Shown here: piece after piece, positions 10,782-21,324 of the stretch
Numbering within the stretch: position 1 is the first letter of the stretch
Layout of the letters: every line of letters begins with the position of its first letter
NCBI GenBank assembly: GCA_963966185.1
Contig: CAWZYM010000392.1
Location: forward strand, 597,001-661,000
Length of the DNA: 64,000 bases
Direction of reading: 5' to 3'
DNA from: Rhabditoides inermis
Lineage: Eukaryota; Nematoda; Chromadorea; Rhabditida; Rhabditidae
Position numbers and translations under genes: made by a program
The notes under the pieces: generated by a model
What the model saw: only the letters and a program-made list of their open reading frames with translations
The model's database searches: none
What the model was told of the DNA's origin: nothing

Positions 10782-12070
10782 ATGAGGACCGCCGTGATTC
10801 TCGCGGCCGTAGTGGCCGTGATCTATGCCAAGGTGTTCACTATGGAGACCCAGAACGCTGGATCGGTGCGCGCTCGCATGATCCGTGAGGGCAAGTACCA
10901 GGACTTCCTCATCAAGCAGCACCTGCTCCGCTCCCAGCTCAACAAGGGATCTCAGCCCTTCCTCGACTTCTTCGATGACTTCTACCTCGGAAACATCACC
11001 CTCGGAACCCCCGGTTAGTACCTTCGTAATGTCCATAACACATGTTCATTCAACATTACTTGTTGCAGCCCAGACCTTCACCATCGTTCTGGACACTGGA
11101 TCTTCCAACCTGTGGGTTATTGATGCTGCTTGCCAGTCTCAGGCCTGCAAGGGATACCCCAACTCTGGATACACCAAGCACCAGTTCGACACCACCAAGT
11201 CCTCTACCTGGAAGAAGGACGGACAGTCGTTCTCGATCCAGTACGGATCCGGATCGTGCAACGGATACCTCGGAACCGACACCCTCACCTTCGGAGGACT
11301 GACGGTCGCCAACCAGAAGTTCGGAGTTGCCTCGTCTATCGCCGAGGTGTTCGGATACCAGCCCGTGGACGGAATCCTCGGACTCGGATGGCCCGCGCTC
11401 GCCGTCGACAACGTCACTCCCCCCATGCAGAACCTGCTCTCCCAGCTTGATGCCCCCATCTTCACCGTCTGGCTCGACCGCAAGATTCATCTTTCCCAGG
11501 TCAGAGATACTTTTCAATATTTGAATGAAACAATGTTAACAAAATGTGTTGCAGGGAGGAGTCGGAGGTCTGATCACCTACGGAGCTCTTGACAACAAGA
11601 ACTGCGACGCTCAGGTCAACTACGTCTCGCTCTCGGCTGAGACTTACTGGCAGTTCCCCATCAACGGATTCAAGATCGGATCTTACTCCGAGAACAAGAA
11701 GCAGCAGGTCATCTCCGACACTGGCACGTCGTGGGTCGGAGCCCCCAACTCGATCATCAGCAACATCGTCAAGCAGACCAAGGCCGAGTACGACTGGTCC
11801 AACGAGCTGTACACCGTCGACTGCAACGCCAAGCTGCCCGACCTCATTTTCACCATCGGAGGACAGACCTACAACGTGCCCGCCGTCGAGTACGTTCTTG
11901 ACCTGCAGCTCGGAGGAGGAAAGTGCGCCCTGACCTTCTTCGGAATGGACGGAGGAGGCTTCGGACCCGCCTGGATCCTCGGAGACACCTTCATCCGCAC
12001 CTACTGCCAGGTCTACGACATCGGAGCCAAGCGCATCGGTTTCGCCAAGGCCCACCACGCCATGAACTAA
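10782..12070 (+). CDS. Pepsin-like aspartic protease (left copy)
   Basis: Three exons (10782-11013, 11069-11499, 11555-12070) encode 392 residues. There is a signal peptide (MRTAVILAAVVAVIYA), a propeptide of about 45 residues, then the A1 peptidase fold starting FYLGNITLGTPAQTF. Both catalytic motifs are intact: DTGSS (Asp near residue 86) and DTGTS (Asp near 276). The flap sequence QYGSGSCNGYLGTDTL, DGILGLGWP, and the C-terminal ILGDTFIRTYCQVYD-IGFAKA pattern are classic for the family. It is expected to be a secreted or lysosomal gut protease like the C. elegans ASP enzymes. AATAAA sits at 12109-12114. Codon use is strongly biased (GGA for Gly, CCC for Pro, ATC, GTC), as in highly expressed nematode genes. 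The right copy at 13460-14748 encodes the same protein. Confidence 0.95.
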
Positions 12071-12108
12071 ATGCGCCGCAGCAGACGGTGTTTGTATGTA
12101 ATGATTCT

Positions 12109-12114
12109 AATAAA
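12109..12114 (+). terminator. Poly(A) signal of the left protease gene
   Basis: AATAAA 38 nt after the stop codon; the mirror signal of the right copy is at 13416-13421 on the minus strand. Confidence 0.7.
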
Positions 12115-12143
12115 TCATACAAATAAGTATTGATTGTATTCTT

Positions 12144-13386
12144 GTATAGTCGTTTGAGGGGTCCTTCCAGTAGCAAAGAACATTTTTTTTTCTAATAAGA
12201 AGCGTCGTACATATAAACAAACATCAACGATTAAAAATAATTGAAGAAGTATTGTTGAGACATAAGAATATTTTTGGAAAGCAACGTGTGAGAGACGAGA
12301 GGCGACCCGAGTCATAATGGCATTATGCACGAATCAAAGACGACGGGAAACGGCTAAAAGTCCTGAAGAGCTCTCTAAATCGCGTTCGTGATCGTGAGTA
12401 GTCTTTTCGCTAAGTCAAAACAAGGACAAGGGACTGTAACTATACTGTGTAATGTGTATTGAATTTATTTACTTCCGATATCAAGAATACAACAACGGAG
12501 ATGAAACACAAAGCACAAAGGGTTCAGTCTGGAGTATCTGTCGGTGATTCCTTATTGTCGGGATCAGACGTGAAGGAGGGGTGGTGGTCTCAAGATTAGG
12601 GTGACGTTGCGACATCAATTGTAGAAAGTATACTCGGCGGGTTCAACTCCGTGCTCCGAGGATTCCTCGAATTCCGAATCCAGCAGCGAACATGTAGCGG
12701 GTACCGTTGTTGAGTGTATGTGTTTAGGTTAATACCATCCGATATCTCTGCACGTTTATCAAATGTGGGTTCATCAAATGCATCAAGTGGTTCGCGCCAC
12801 GAATCTGTCAATTACACTATAATATTTTCAGAGAGATAGTTTCGCGAAATACTGCAGAAAAATGACTACTCTTCGATCGAAGTACAGATCTCAGATAATG
12901 ATAGAAATGCGCATTGAAACAAACAATGATCAAACAAGCCATATAATAAGCTATAACATCTGACGCTGAATACAACATACAACAAACTATCTGCTATCTG
13001 ACTTTTCTGACATTGCTCCGAAGTTCGCTGCGTTCCATGAAAATACGGGGGGCGTGGGTCACACAATCTCATCTGATCACTGCTTTTTAACTGATTTAAG
13101 TTTTTTGGGAGTCAGCCATTCTTGCGAAATTTACCCAGTTTCTGTGGTGTGAAAATCCAGTCTCATGACACGTCACAATTTTTTCTCTAACAGACTCAAG
13201 AACGGAATTAAGTTCACGGCGTCCGAAATGACGTCTTCTGCGTACTCCAGAACAATGTAGTCACCGCATGGCTTTTGGAAGCGGTCTGAAATGTGACCAG
13301 ACATGAGTTTAATTTTCTACAGTAACCCGCGAACGATATGTTCGCTACTTGGAGAACCCCTCAACCGACTATGAGATCTGAAGACT
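12144..13386. other. 1243-bp spacer between the inverted protease genes
   Basis: Unique sequence between the two repeat arms with no gene I can support. On the minus strand about 13190-13288 an acceptor-like TTTCAG precedes an open stretch reading DRFQKPCGDYIVLEYAEDVI, which looks like a stranded coding exon. The two short ORFs elsewhere (12596-12811, 12866-13072) look like chance. Confidence 0.45.
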
Positions 13387-14765
13387 AAGAATACAATCAA
13401 TACTTATTTGTATGATTTATTAGAATCATTACATACAAACACCGTCTGCTGCGGCGCATTTAGTTCATGGCGTGGTGGGCCTTGGCGAAACCGATGCGCT
13501 TGGCTCCGATGTCGTAGACCTGGCAGTAGGTGCGGATGAAGGTGTCTCCGAGGATCCAGGCGGGTCCGAAGCCTCCTCCGTCCATTCCGAAGAAGGTCAG
13601 GGCGCACTTTCCTCCTCCGAGCTGCAGGTCAAGAACGTACTCGACGGCGGGCACGTTGTAGGTCTGTCCTCCGATGGTGAAAATGAGGTCGGGCAGCTTG
13701 GCGTTGCAGTCGACGGTGTACAGCTCGTTGGACCAGTCGTACTCGGCCTTGGTCTGCTTGACGATGTTGCTGATGATCGAGTTGGGGGCTCCGACCCACG
13801 ACGTGCCAGTGTCGGAGATGACCTGCTGCTTCTTGTTCTCGGAGTAAGATCCGATCTTGAATCCGTTGATGGGGAACTGCCAGTAGGTCTCAGCCGAGAG
13901 CGAGACGTAGTTGACCTGAGCGTCGCAGTTCTTGTTGTCAAGAGCTCCGTAGGTGATCAGACCTCCGACTCCTCCCTGCAACACATTTTGTTAACATTGT
14001 TTCATTCAAATATTGAAAAGTATCTCTGACCTGGGAAAGATGAATCTTGCGGTCGAGCCAGACGGTGAAGATGGGGGCATCAAGCTGGGAGAGCAGGTTC
14101 TGCATGGGGGGAGTGACGTTGTCGACGGCGAGCGCGGGCCATCCGAGTCCGAGGATTCCGTCCACGGGCTGGTATCCGAACACCTCGGCGATAGACGAGG
14201 CAACTCCGAACTTCTGGTTGGCGACCGTCAGTCCTCCGAAGGTGAGGGTGTCGGTTCCGAGGTATCCGTTGCACGATCCGGATCCGTACTGGATCGAGAA
14301 CGACTGTCCGTCCTTCTTCCAGGTAGAGGACTTGGTGGTGTCGAACTGGTGCTTGGTGTATCCAGAGTTGGGGTATCCCTTGCAGGCCTGAGACTGGCAA
14401 GCAGCATCAATAACCCACAGGTTGGAAGATCCAGTGTCCAGAACGATGGTGAAGGTCTGGGCTGCAACAAGTAATGTTGAATGAACATGTGTTATGGACA
14501 TTACGAAGGTACTAACCGGGGGTTCCGAGGGTGATGTTTCCGAGGTAGAAGTCATCGAAGAAGTCGAGGAAGGGCTGAGATCCCTTGTTGAGCTGGGAGC
14601 GGAGCAGGTGCTGCTTGATGAGGAAGTCCTGGTACTTGCCCTCACGGATCATGCGAGCGCGCACCGATCCAGCGTTCTGGGTCTCCATAGTGAACACCTT
14701 GGCATAGATCACGGCCACTACGGCCGCGAGAATCACGGCGGTCCTCATACCTACAATTATACAAT
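13387..14765 (-). repeat. Right arm of the 1379-bp inverted repeat
   Basis: Reverse complement of 10765-12143 with one mismatch seen (at 13886). Both introns are identical in the two arms, so this copy did not arise from a spliced mRNA. Sequence identity ends abruptly at both sides. Confidence 0.93.
13460..14748 (-). CDS. Pepsin-like aspartic protease (right copy)
   Basis: The predicted protein is identical to that of the left copy: 392 residues with signal peptide, propeptide, DTGSS and DTGTS catalytic motifs and the flap Tyr in QYGSG. Exons are the mirror images of the left copy (14748-14517, 14461-14031, 13975-13460). The only difference found is a silent T/C change. The two genes point at each other, tail to tail. 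The 5' region beyond 14765 is unlike that of the left copy but also carries GATA sites and a TATA box, so both copies are probably expressed in the gut. Either a very recent duplication, ongoing gene conversion, or an assembly error that duplicated one locus could explain the identity. Confidence 0.95.
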
Positions 14766-14880
14766 AATGTTTACATATTCAACGGTTATTAGTTAAAACA
14801 CATCATGTCTGATTAAATTAATGAAAAAATTAGTTTTAAGCGATAATGAAATATGATTTGGTCTCGACTTCCAGGTGCGC

Positions 14881-14916
14881 TTTTATACCGACATCTTTGC
14901 GTTATCTTTTATCACT
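14881..14916 (-). promoter_or_regulatory. TATA box and GATA sites of the right protease gene
   Basis: Reading the minus strand: AGTGATAA (14916-14909), GATAA (14906-14902) and TATAAAA (14887-14881), about 135-165 bp before the start codon. Same architecture as the left promoter but without alignable sequence. Confidence 0.55.
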
Positions 14917-15466
14917 TGAACTCGGCGTGGCACGGGATTTGATGACCACAGAATACGTTGCGACCATAAGAAATGGTCTTGAACGTACAAGGAGCAAGTC
15001 GTGCAAAAAAGTCGTAAAGTCGTGTAAGAAAAAGATAATGAGTCTCAAAAAATAGACACTACTCAACTAATAAAGGATACTTGTTCACAGTTGTGTTTTT
15101 GAAAATAATTGTTTAATTAATGTATTATTCGATTTACGACTGAACTGAACAATCGGCCTGATCTATATAGACCACCGACTGCGACGCCAGGACGCCACTC
15201 TGCACGACCACATCTTCAGTAGTTTCACAAACCCATATTATGCAGATGAAACGGATCTCACATTGATATTTTCATGAAAAGGTTTTTTGACTTGCTGCTG
15301 CGCTGATTACCTTTGATTGCCGCAGTGCGTAGGCATTACAGAATCGATTGGACGTTTACTATGCTTTCACACTCTGACCGCTCTGATAAGCGCTCCACCG
15401 CATTTCACTCCCACCCCAAACACTCTTCTGTTGCAAATATATGCATTTCGCTTCGCTTTTACCGCC
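14917..15466. other. Intergenic region before the CUB gene
   Basis: About 550 bp shared by two divergent genes (right protease on minus, CUB gene on plus). TGATAA occurs at about 15385. Nothing else stands out. Confidence 0.35.
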
Positions 15467-18400
15467 ATGCTAGTGATACTATCATTATTCTTCAGCGTCG
15501 GTGCGGCACAGAAGGTTAGTGGTGTTTATTTTAATGCAGTCGTTTCTAATATTTGCTTCCTATTTTACAGATCCCGATCCATGTAAGTGATTATGTTATG
15601 TATGCATCCCCGAATTATCCCCAGCCATACCCTCCGCTTTCTCGAGTGAAAGGAGGAGAGTGAGTAATCGTATCATTATGAAATTTTAACATGGTTGTTT
15701 AGTGTAGCGCAAGAATTCACAGTGGATGCGGGGTTCGGGCTCGCATTTCTGTTCCACCGCTTCTCTCTTGCGGACAGCGACTGTCTGTCTTTCTGCACCC
15801 TCGCCCAGACCAGCTGTCCGGAGTGAGTTGTCAAGTCGTCATATCCCCCACACACACTCTCCGTTTTTTTTTTTAGAAAGTGTGGCAGTGAGATGGACCA
15901 CCGAGGCAACCGCGAGTTTCTTGTCACCACCGGTAACACTACAGTCGACTTCTATCGAAACAGCAATGATCCCGCCCAGTTTCATCATGCCGGATTCTAC
16001 GTTAAAGTCATGAAATACGGTGCAAACACATTATAATTTGAAAAAAAACCATGAGGTGTTCAGATTTGAATGCGCGTGCGACCTCATTGTGTAACCAGTC
16101 GGTGACGCTATCGCTTGGAGACGATCCGTTCTTTCTCGTTTCACAGAACTACCCCAATGCGTCTTCTCTCCGATCAGCGTGCAAGGTACATTCCCTCTGC
16201 ATGCCATATGAACAATTCGCTTTCAGTTGGACATAAGCTCCTCTGTGGGTGTGCGCGTCGCATTCTACGACTTCCAGTCGCACGAAGGAACCGATCAATT
16301 CAGTATCACTTCCGGAAATTCAGTCGACCACTTTAAGTAGGAGATACATATATATAATTAACTTTTTTATATTTCTCATAGGGGCAAGTATGTGACGTAC
16401 GATGAATCGTTTGCTATGTACTACGAGGGAGACATCTCCATTCAATACCAGATCAATGCACAGATTGCTGCCTATCCTACCAGATTCTTCATTTTTATCG
16501 ACACGTACGAAAGTGAGACGATATGACCAATGTAAATGTTATATTGTAATTCTTGTGTAGTCGCAATTCCTACCAACGGATGCGATAACACCGGTACCTA
16601 CGACATGAATGGGCTCGTATTCACAATGATTGGGACAAAGGTAAGGTCGGTGGTTATAGATAAAGATGTCACTTGAGCAGGGCTTCGGAGAACGCAACTA
16701 TGACAACAACCTCAACTGCGAGTGGCTGTTCAACAACGTGCCGGAAGGACACCGGATAGCTATGGTATGCTTTGCTTACTTTGACATTTTTTTGACATGT
16801 TTTCCCATGCAGGAGATCACATACGAATCGGAGCACTGCTGTGACATCATGAACATCACTGGAATAGACCCGCCGCCATATGATGTAACATATTAACAAT
16901 AAACAGAGATTAAAAGAGAGTAGAGACGGAGATGTGTTGTAGCTGTGGACGTACCAAGGCAACCAAGGCTACAACCTGCTGTTCGCCGAGCAGTCCTTCC
17001 TCCACCTCAACTTCTCATCGGACGGAGTCGAGGGCGACGTCGGATTCCAGGCAAACATCACTGCATACGGTAAGTAAGATACTCATCTCTCACTGCTTAT
17101 TGCTTATATCATCTTCAGATTGTACGTGCTTCCACGGACCAATAGCGTTGGCGGCTCAAGAGAGCCGTATAATATCCACTCCCGATTTTGAAAGGTATTC
17201 AAGGTTGTGACGCTGTGGCTGCAATGTTTTGTTTCATGAACCCGTGTTATTGTCCGCTGCTGAATTGCTCGTGGGAGTTGGCATTCCCTGCGGACTCTCT
17301 CCTCTCCATTCAGCCAATCGTCGTCGACCTCCGCAGTACATACGGCAACTACGAGACCGTCAATGTCACCGACGCATTCTTGCGCGGGCTCATCACGTAG
17401 TCACCAGTCAAATCATAAATCATTATGCAATAGATTTTAGTTACACTGCGTATTCTTCCACTGAGTGGGTAGCGGGCAGCGGAGGGACGTCGTTTATCAC
17501 CTTCAAATCCTCCGGAAAAGCCCAGTTCGACCCGACTGCTCTCAAAAGAGGATTCCAACTGCAAATCTCGACGCATCCTAGTAATTATTTGTCTCAAATC
17601 TAACTCTAATCGTCCTCTTAGTGAATATCTCGTCGAATACCGTTCAACTGGATGACTCCAATTTCCTCACTGATCTGTACGCAGAGGTGCAAGTGGGTGA
17701 AACGAGGCAGTTCGTCATCAAGGTGTGCGAAGGTGTTCAGCCACCGACGGGGTGTTGTGTGTTGTAGCCGCGTGCGGGTCGACGCATCACTCTCTACCGC
17801 CTCAGTGAGGGATACGCGAGTCTGCTCATTGACTTGCGGAGAGAAACCGAGTGGATCGATCCTAGGTGTGTGCATGATTCCTGATCTCACCTCTTTCCAC
17901 CAGTCCGTTCTACTCTCCACTCCGCGCGGGCGTCGCCGACTCGCTCTCCCTCGATCCCGACCAGACACTCACCCTCCGAGTCACACCTACTATCAAGGCG
18001 TTCCGATTCGCAGCCGTCGCCACTGATTTGGTCGACGATGAGTACGGTAGGCACTGGGCTGTTTCCTGGCATGTAGAAAGCGTGTTCAGAAGCGGCTTGC
18101 GGTTCTCTAGTGTGGACAACGGGAGCGTTCTCGGCACAGGCAACTGCCAAGGTGGATCTGCGAGTAGGCAAGGGAGGACACTGCTACAAGGTGGGAGGCT
18201 AGTACGAGTTTAGTAGAGACTAAACGTCCAGGTACTCAACACAGTCCCCTCTGCCTGGAACTCACTCACCCCTCAACTCGGGATCACTACCATATTCGAC
18301 GGCACTGGCGAGGTCAACTACTACAAGGTGACGTCTAGTATTGTCTGTAAACACCGTTCATCTAAATTTTCAGGGTCTCTCTACTCATGATCAAAACCTA

Positions 18401-19146
18401 CTCGCCACGTGAGTCGAATTACAGAAATGCTACATCATGAAATTTTCAGTTCGAGTGCGTATCCTCTACCGGAGTACACATCCGGTCCGTTCGTTGTGTT
18501 GTCATTCAAGCAGACGACTGCGCCACAGGCTGTCCACATCGCGCCTCGCAACAGAAGTGAATCTCTTCCCTCCATCCCCCCTATTCCCTCGTCTTCAGCC
18601 ATGTACTACCACGAGTCCATCAACGGATCCAACCGATATCTCGTCAGCTCGCCCGATCTCGGAACCTCACCTGCTGCCATCAAACAGAGAATCGAAATCG
18701 AATTGGTATCACACACATTTATTCATTGTCAATGATCTTTCTTCAGCTCGGTCTGGGATCAGAGGTAGCGGGTATTCACTTGGAAATCCTCCGTCCTCTC
18801 GAATCAGCCGAATTGTCCATTCTCCCTGAACTATACGACCATATAGGGGAGACCAAAAAGTAAGTTCGTTGGAGGCACGAAAGAAGCCACAATGAATTAA
18901 GGTACACTTCCGCGAATGGTGTTTTATCAATGGACATTTGTGCTACCAAGTTGATATTGGGATACGCATCAGATGGAAAGGCAGAGAGTGGACTGCTGGC
19001 ACGTTTCTGGAGATCGGGTGAAAACCAGCGTACAACTAATTTCGTCACAATCTTTTTTTCCAGACCAACACCCTTGCCATCCCAAGTCCACCGTTGTTCA
19101 CTTCAGTGCGTCAGTCATAATGGTTTTCCTCGTACTTGTGCTGTAA
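15467..19146 (+). CDS. Secreted or surface-anchored CUB-type protein
   Basis: Many small exons. The start at 15467 gives a clear signal peptide (MLVILSLFFSVGAAQK). Then a CUB-like opening (YASPNYPQPYPPLSRVKGG), paired Cys residues (DCLSFCTLAQTSCPEKCGSE), a second unit (SQNYPNASSLRSAC, VGVRVAFYDFQSHEGTDQF) and a third, best-formed CUB-like unit (GFGERNYDNNLNCEWLFNNV, ITYESEHCCDIMNITG). Further similar units follow (NCSWELAFPADSLLSIQP; VQVGETRQFVIKPRAGRRIT; YTSGPFVVLSFKQTTAPQAV). Several N-glycosylation sites (NYT/NCS/NFS/NVT types) fit secretion. It ends in a short hydrophobic tail (SASVIMVFLVLVL) directly before TAA, as in GPI-anchor signals. CUB-domain proteins are abundant in nematode gut and immune gene sets; the exact role here is unknown. 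I joined exons by eye, so internal edges are provisional. Confidence 0.75.
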
Positions 19147-19286
19147 TCCTATATGATTCGAAATATATATTTATATGAATTGGGTAGTAATCAACAACGG
19201 AAACAACAAAGGAACACACTATACTAATCAAATACTACAACAATCTATAGTGACTAAGGATTAATGAGATGTGGGGGTGTGGTGGT

Positions 19287-21042
19287 CTAGTGCTTGGAGA
19301 CGGTGTTGTGGGCGGGGGGCAGACCGAGCAGTTCCCTCACTTGCCGTGCGTACTCGCGAGTCGCATCCGGCGTCTCCTCCTCAACACACAACATTACCGC
19401 ACAACAGCAACTGATGCGTACCTCGTTCCTGTACTTGCTCCACATGTTGGCGAACTCAACCACCTTGGGGTGCTGAGCGATTTGCTCCGCCGACGAATCT
19501 TTCACGGCGCTCTCCTGAACAGATAAATGATCAATAAAACACTAGCATACACTCACCAGCCCGTCGTGCTTCGAAGCGCTCTCGAGCACAGAGAGAAGCT
19601 GCTGCTCACACGCCGAACCCGCAAACTCCACCTAGAAAACACTCATCACAAACTGTTCTCTGAGAAAACCGTCCACGAGGTCACTCACCTTGGTGTTGTC
19701 CTGGCGGGTCTTCATCTCCTTCTCCCATGCCTCCATCTTGTTCGCCTCGTGGAAGAGTACAGTGAGCAGGTAGTGAGCGTAGTCAGTGTTCTGCTGCCGA
19801 GTGTGGCACCTGAATATATCGTCATCTACCATTCCATCTAATGTATGCACCTGTCAGTGACGATAGTAAGTGTCCTCTCCTTCTCGTTGTATCGGTCTCC
19901 GGCCAGTCGAGCGAGCTTCTCCTCCGCGTTCTTCGACAGACCGAGAGAAGCCACCTCCACGCGCATAGTCACAACACGGCTACGATTATCACTGAAACAA
20001 ACGTCGATGAACAGAACAAGAGTGATCAAGCGCACCGAATGTTGGTTCCCTGGTGAACGTAGTCGGAGTAGGAAAGGGTGATGGGAAGGGCGGTAGACCG
20101 GAGCTCGGCCGATCTGGCAGAAGACTCCTTCAGCTCCGAAGGGAACGTGGTGCAGAACTCTGCAAACAAATATAACACATACCAAATGAATATAAATATA
20201 ACTCACTTTTAATAGCCTCGCAGTGCTTCTCAATAGTCGCCGGAGTAAGATGGAGGAAGTTAGGAATTTTTACCTAGAAACAACGTGAAGTTATGAGTTT
20301 TGTAAGAAAAATCTTACCAGCTCAAGGTTTCCCTGCTTCTTGAAGGGAGCGCGCTTGTCGACATCGGGACGGCTGCCCATGCGAACAGGGAGAGGCACCG
20401 CGGAGGCGTTGAACGAACGCGTAGCAGGCCACACATCTGACCAGTCCTACAACAACACGTTTAGAACAAAAGCATTTTTGAAGACAGAGAAAACAATGTT
20501 ACCTGGTCGGGGCTCATCTCCTCGGAACGAGGACGACGCACGGCCAGACGATCATGAATGTCCATACTACAAGACAATGTAATGAATTATTAATTTATAA
20601 ATATATATATATATATATATCGCATGAAACATGCATACCGTGAACGCTTCTCGAAAGCCATACGGCCAGTCATCCTCTCGAGCTGGATCTGCGCGTTCAG
20701 CTTACGCTTCGGCATCACGTACATGCCACGGAAAGCTTCTCCCTGAACAAATAGTTGAAACAATGAATAAAAACATATGAATATACAATAATATCTCACA
20801 TTCTGATCGGTTTCGTTCTCAGTGCGTTCGACCGCACGAGCACGGGCGCGCTCATCGTGGTTACCGGATCCAGCCTAAATCACGTATGAAACTATACATA
20901 CTGTCCCCGAAGTAAAATTTAAACACCAAACGAGATAACAAACCTCGCGCAACTTCTCGGAAAGAGTCGAATTAGAGCGCTGTGCTGCCTGCAACACCGT
21001 CGACGTCTGCGCCAACTGGCAACGACCGAAGCGAGACAGCAT
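19287..21042 (-). CDS. mrps-35: Mitochondrial ribosomal protein S35 (mS35)
   Basis: Eight or so exons. Start ATG 21042 (MLSRFGRCQLAQTSTVLQAA), a basic, Ser/Ala-rich leader that fits mitochondrial import. Middle: MYVMPKRKLNAQIQLERMTG, SEEMSPDQDWSDVWPATRSF, VPLPVRMGSRPDVDKRAPFK and VKIPNFLHLTPATIEKHCEA. The diagnostic block is ERTLTIVTDRCHTRQQNTDY followed by AHYLLTVLFHEANKMEAWE, which aligns with human MRPS35 ([31 protein letters not shown]). It ends EYARQVRELLGLPPAHNTVS and KH-stop. The protein belongs to the small subunit of the mitochondrial ribosome. It converges with the CUB gene (about 140 bp between stops) and diverges from BMS1 over a 282-bp shared promoter. Confidence 0.88.
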
Positions 21043-21324
21043 CTGAAAAATTTAGCAACGTTATCGACCGCTTCTTCATGACTACAAAACAACAAAATGC
21101 ACGAAAAAAATAACAAAAAAATTCATTTCAGAATTTGGTGAAAAATAACATGTACTTGTGTAGAAGTGTTGCAAAAAATGACACTACGATGTGATTTTCG
21201 TAATTTTTCCTTTTTGCTAGTTTTTTTGTGTTATATGTGTGGTCTCTTTTGTTGTCTTTGTTGAATGTATTCAGAATGTATATTATATTTTATATGGTAC
21301 AGAGTTTTGTATTACAGCTCTAAT

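Larger units (their letters stand above)
10765..12143 (+). repeat. Left arm of a 1379-bp inverted repeat
   Basis: This segment is the reverse complement of 13387-14765. Comparing the two arms by eye and through all reading frames I find one difference (T at 11644 against C read from 13886 on the other strand, a silent change in a Thr codon). The arm starts 17 bp before the ATG and ends 29 bp past AATAAA, so it matches the transcribed unit rather than the promoter. Confidence 0.93.

Noticed and set aside
11056..11517. Long antisense ORFs in the protease genes, present in both arms
   Set aside because: They overlap the protease exons in antisense and owe their openness to strong codon bias (GGA, CCC, TCG); identity in both arms follows from the inverted repeat.
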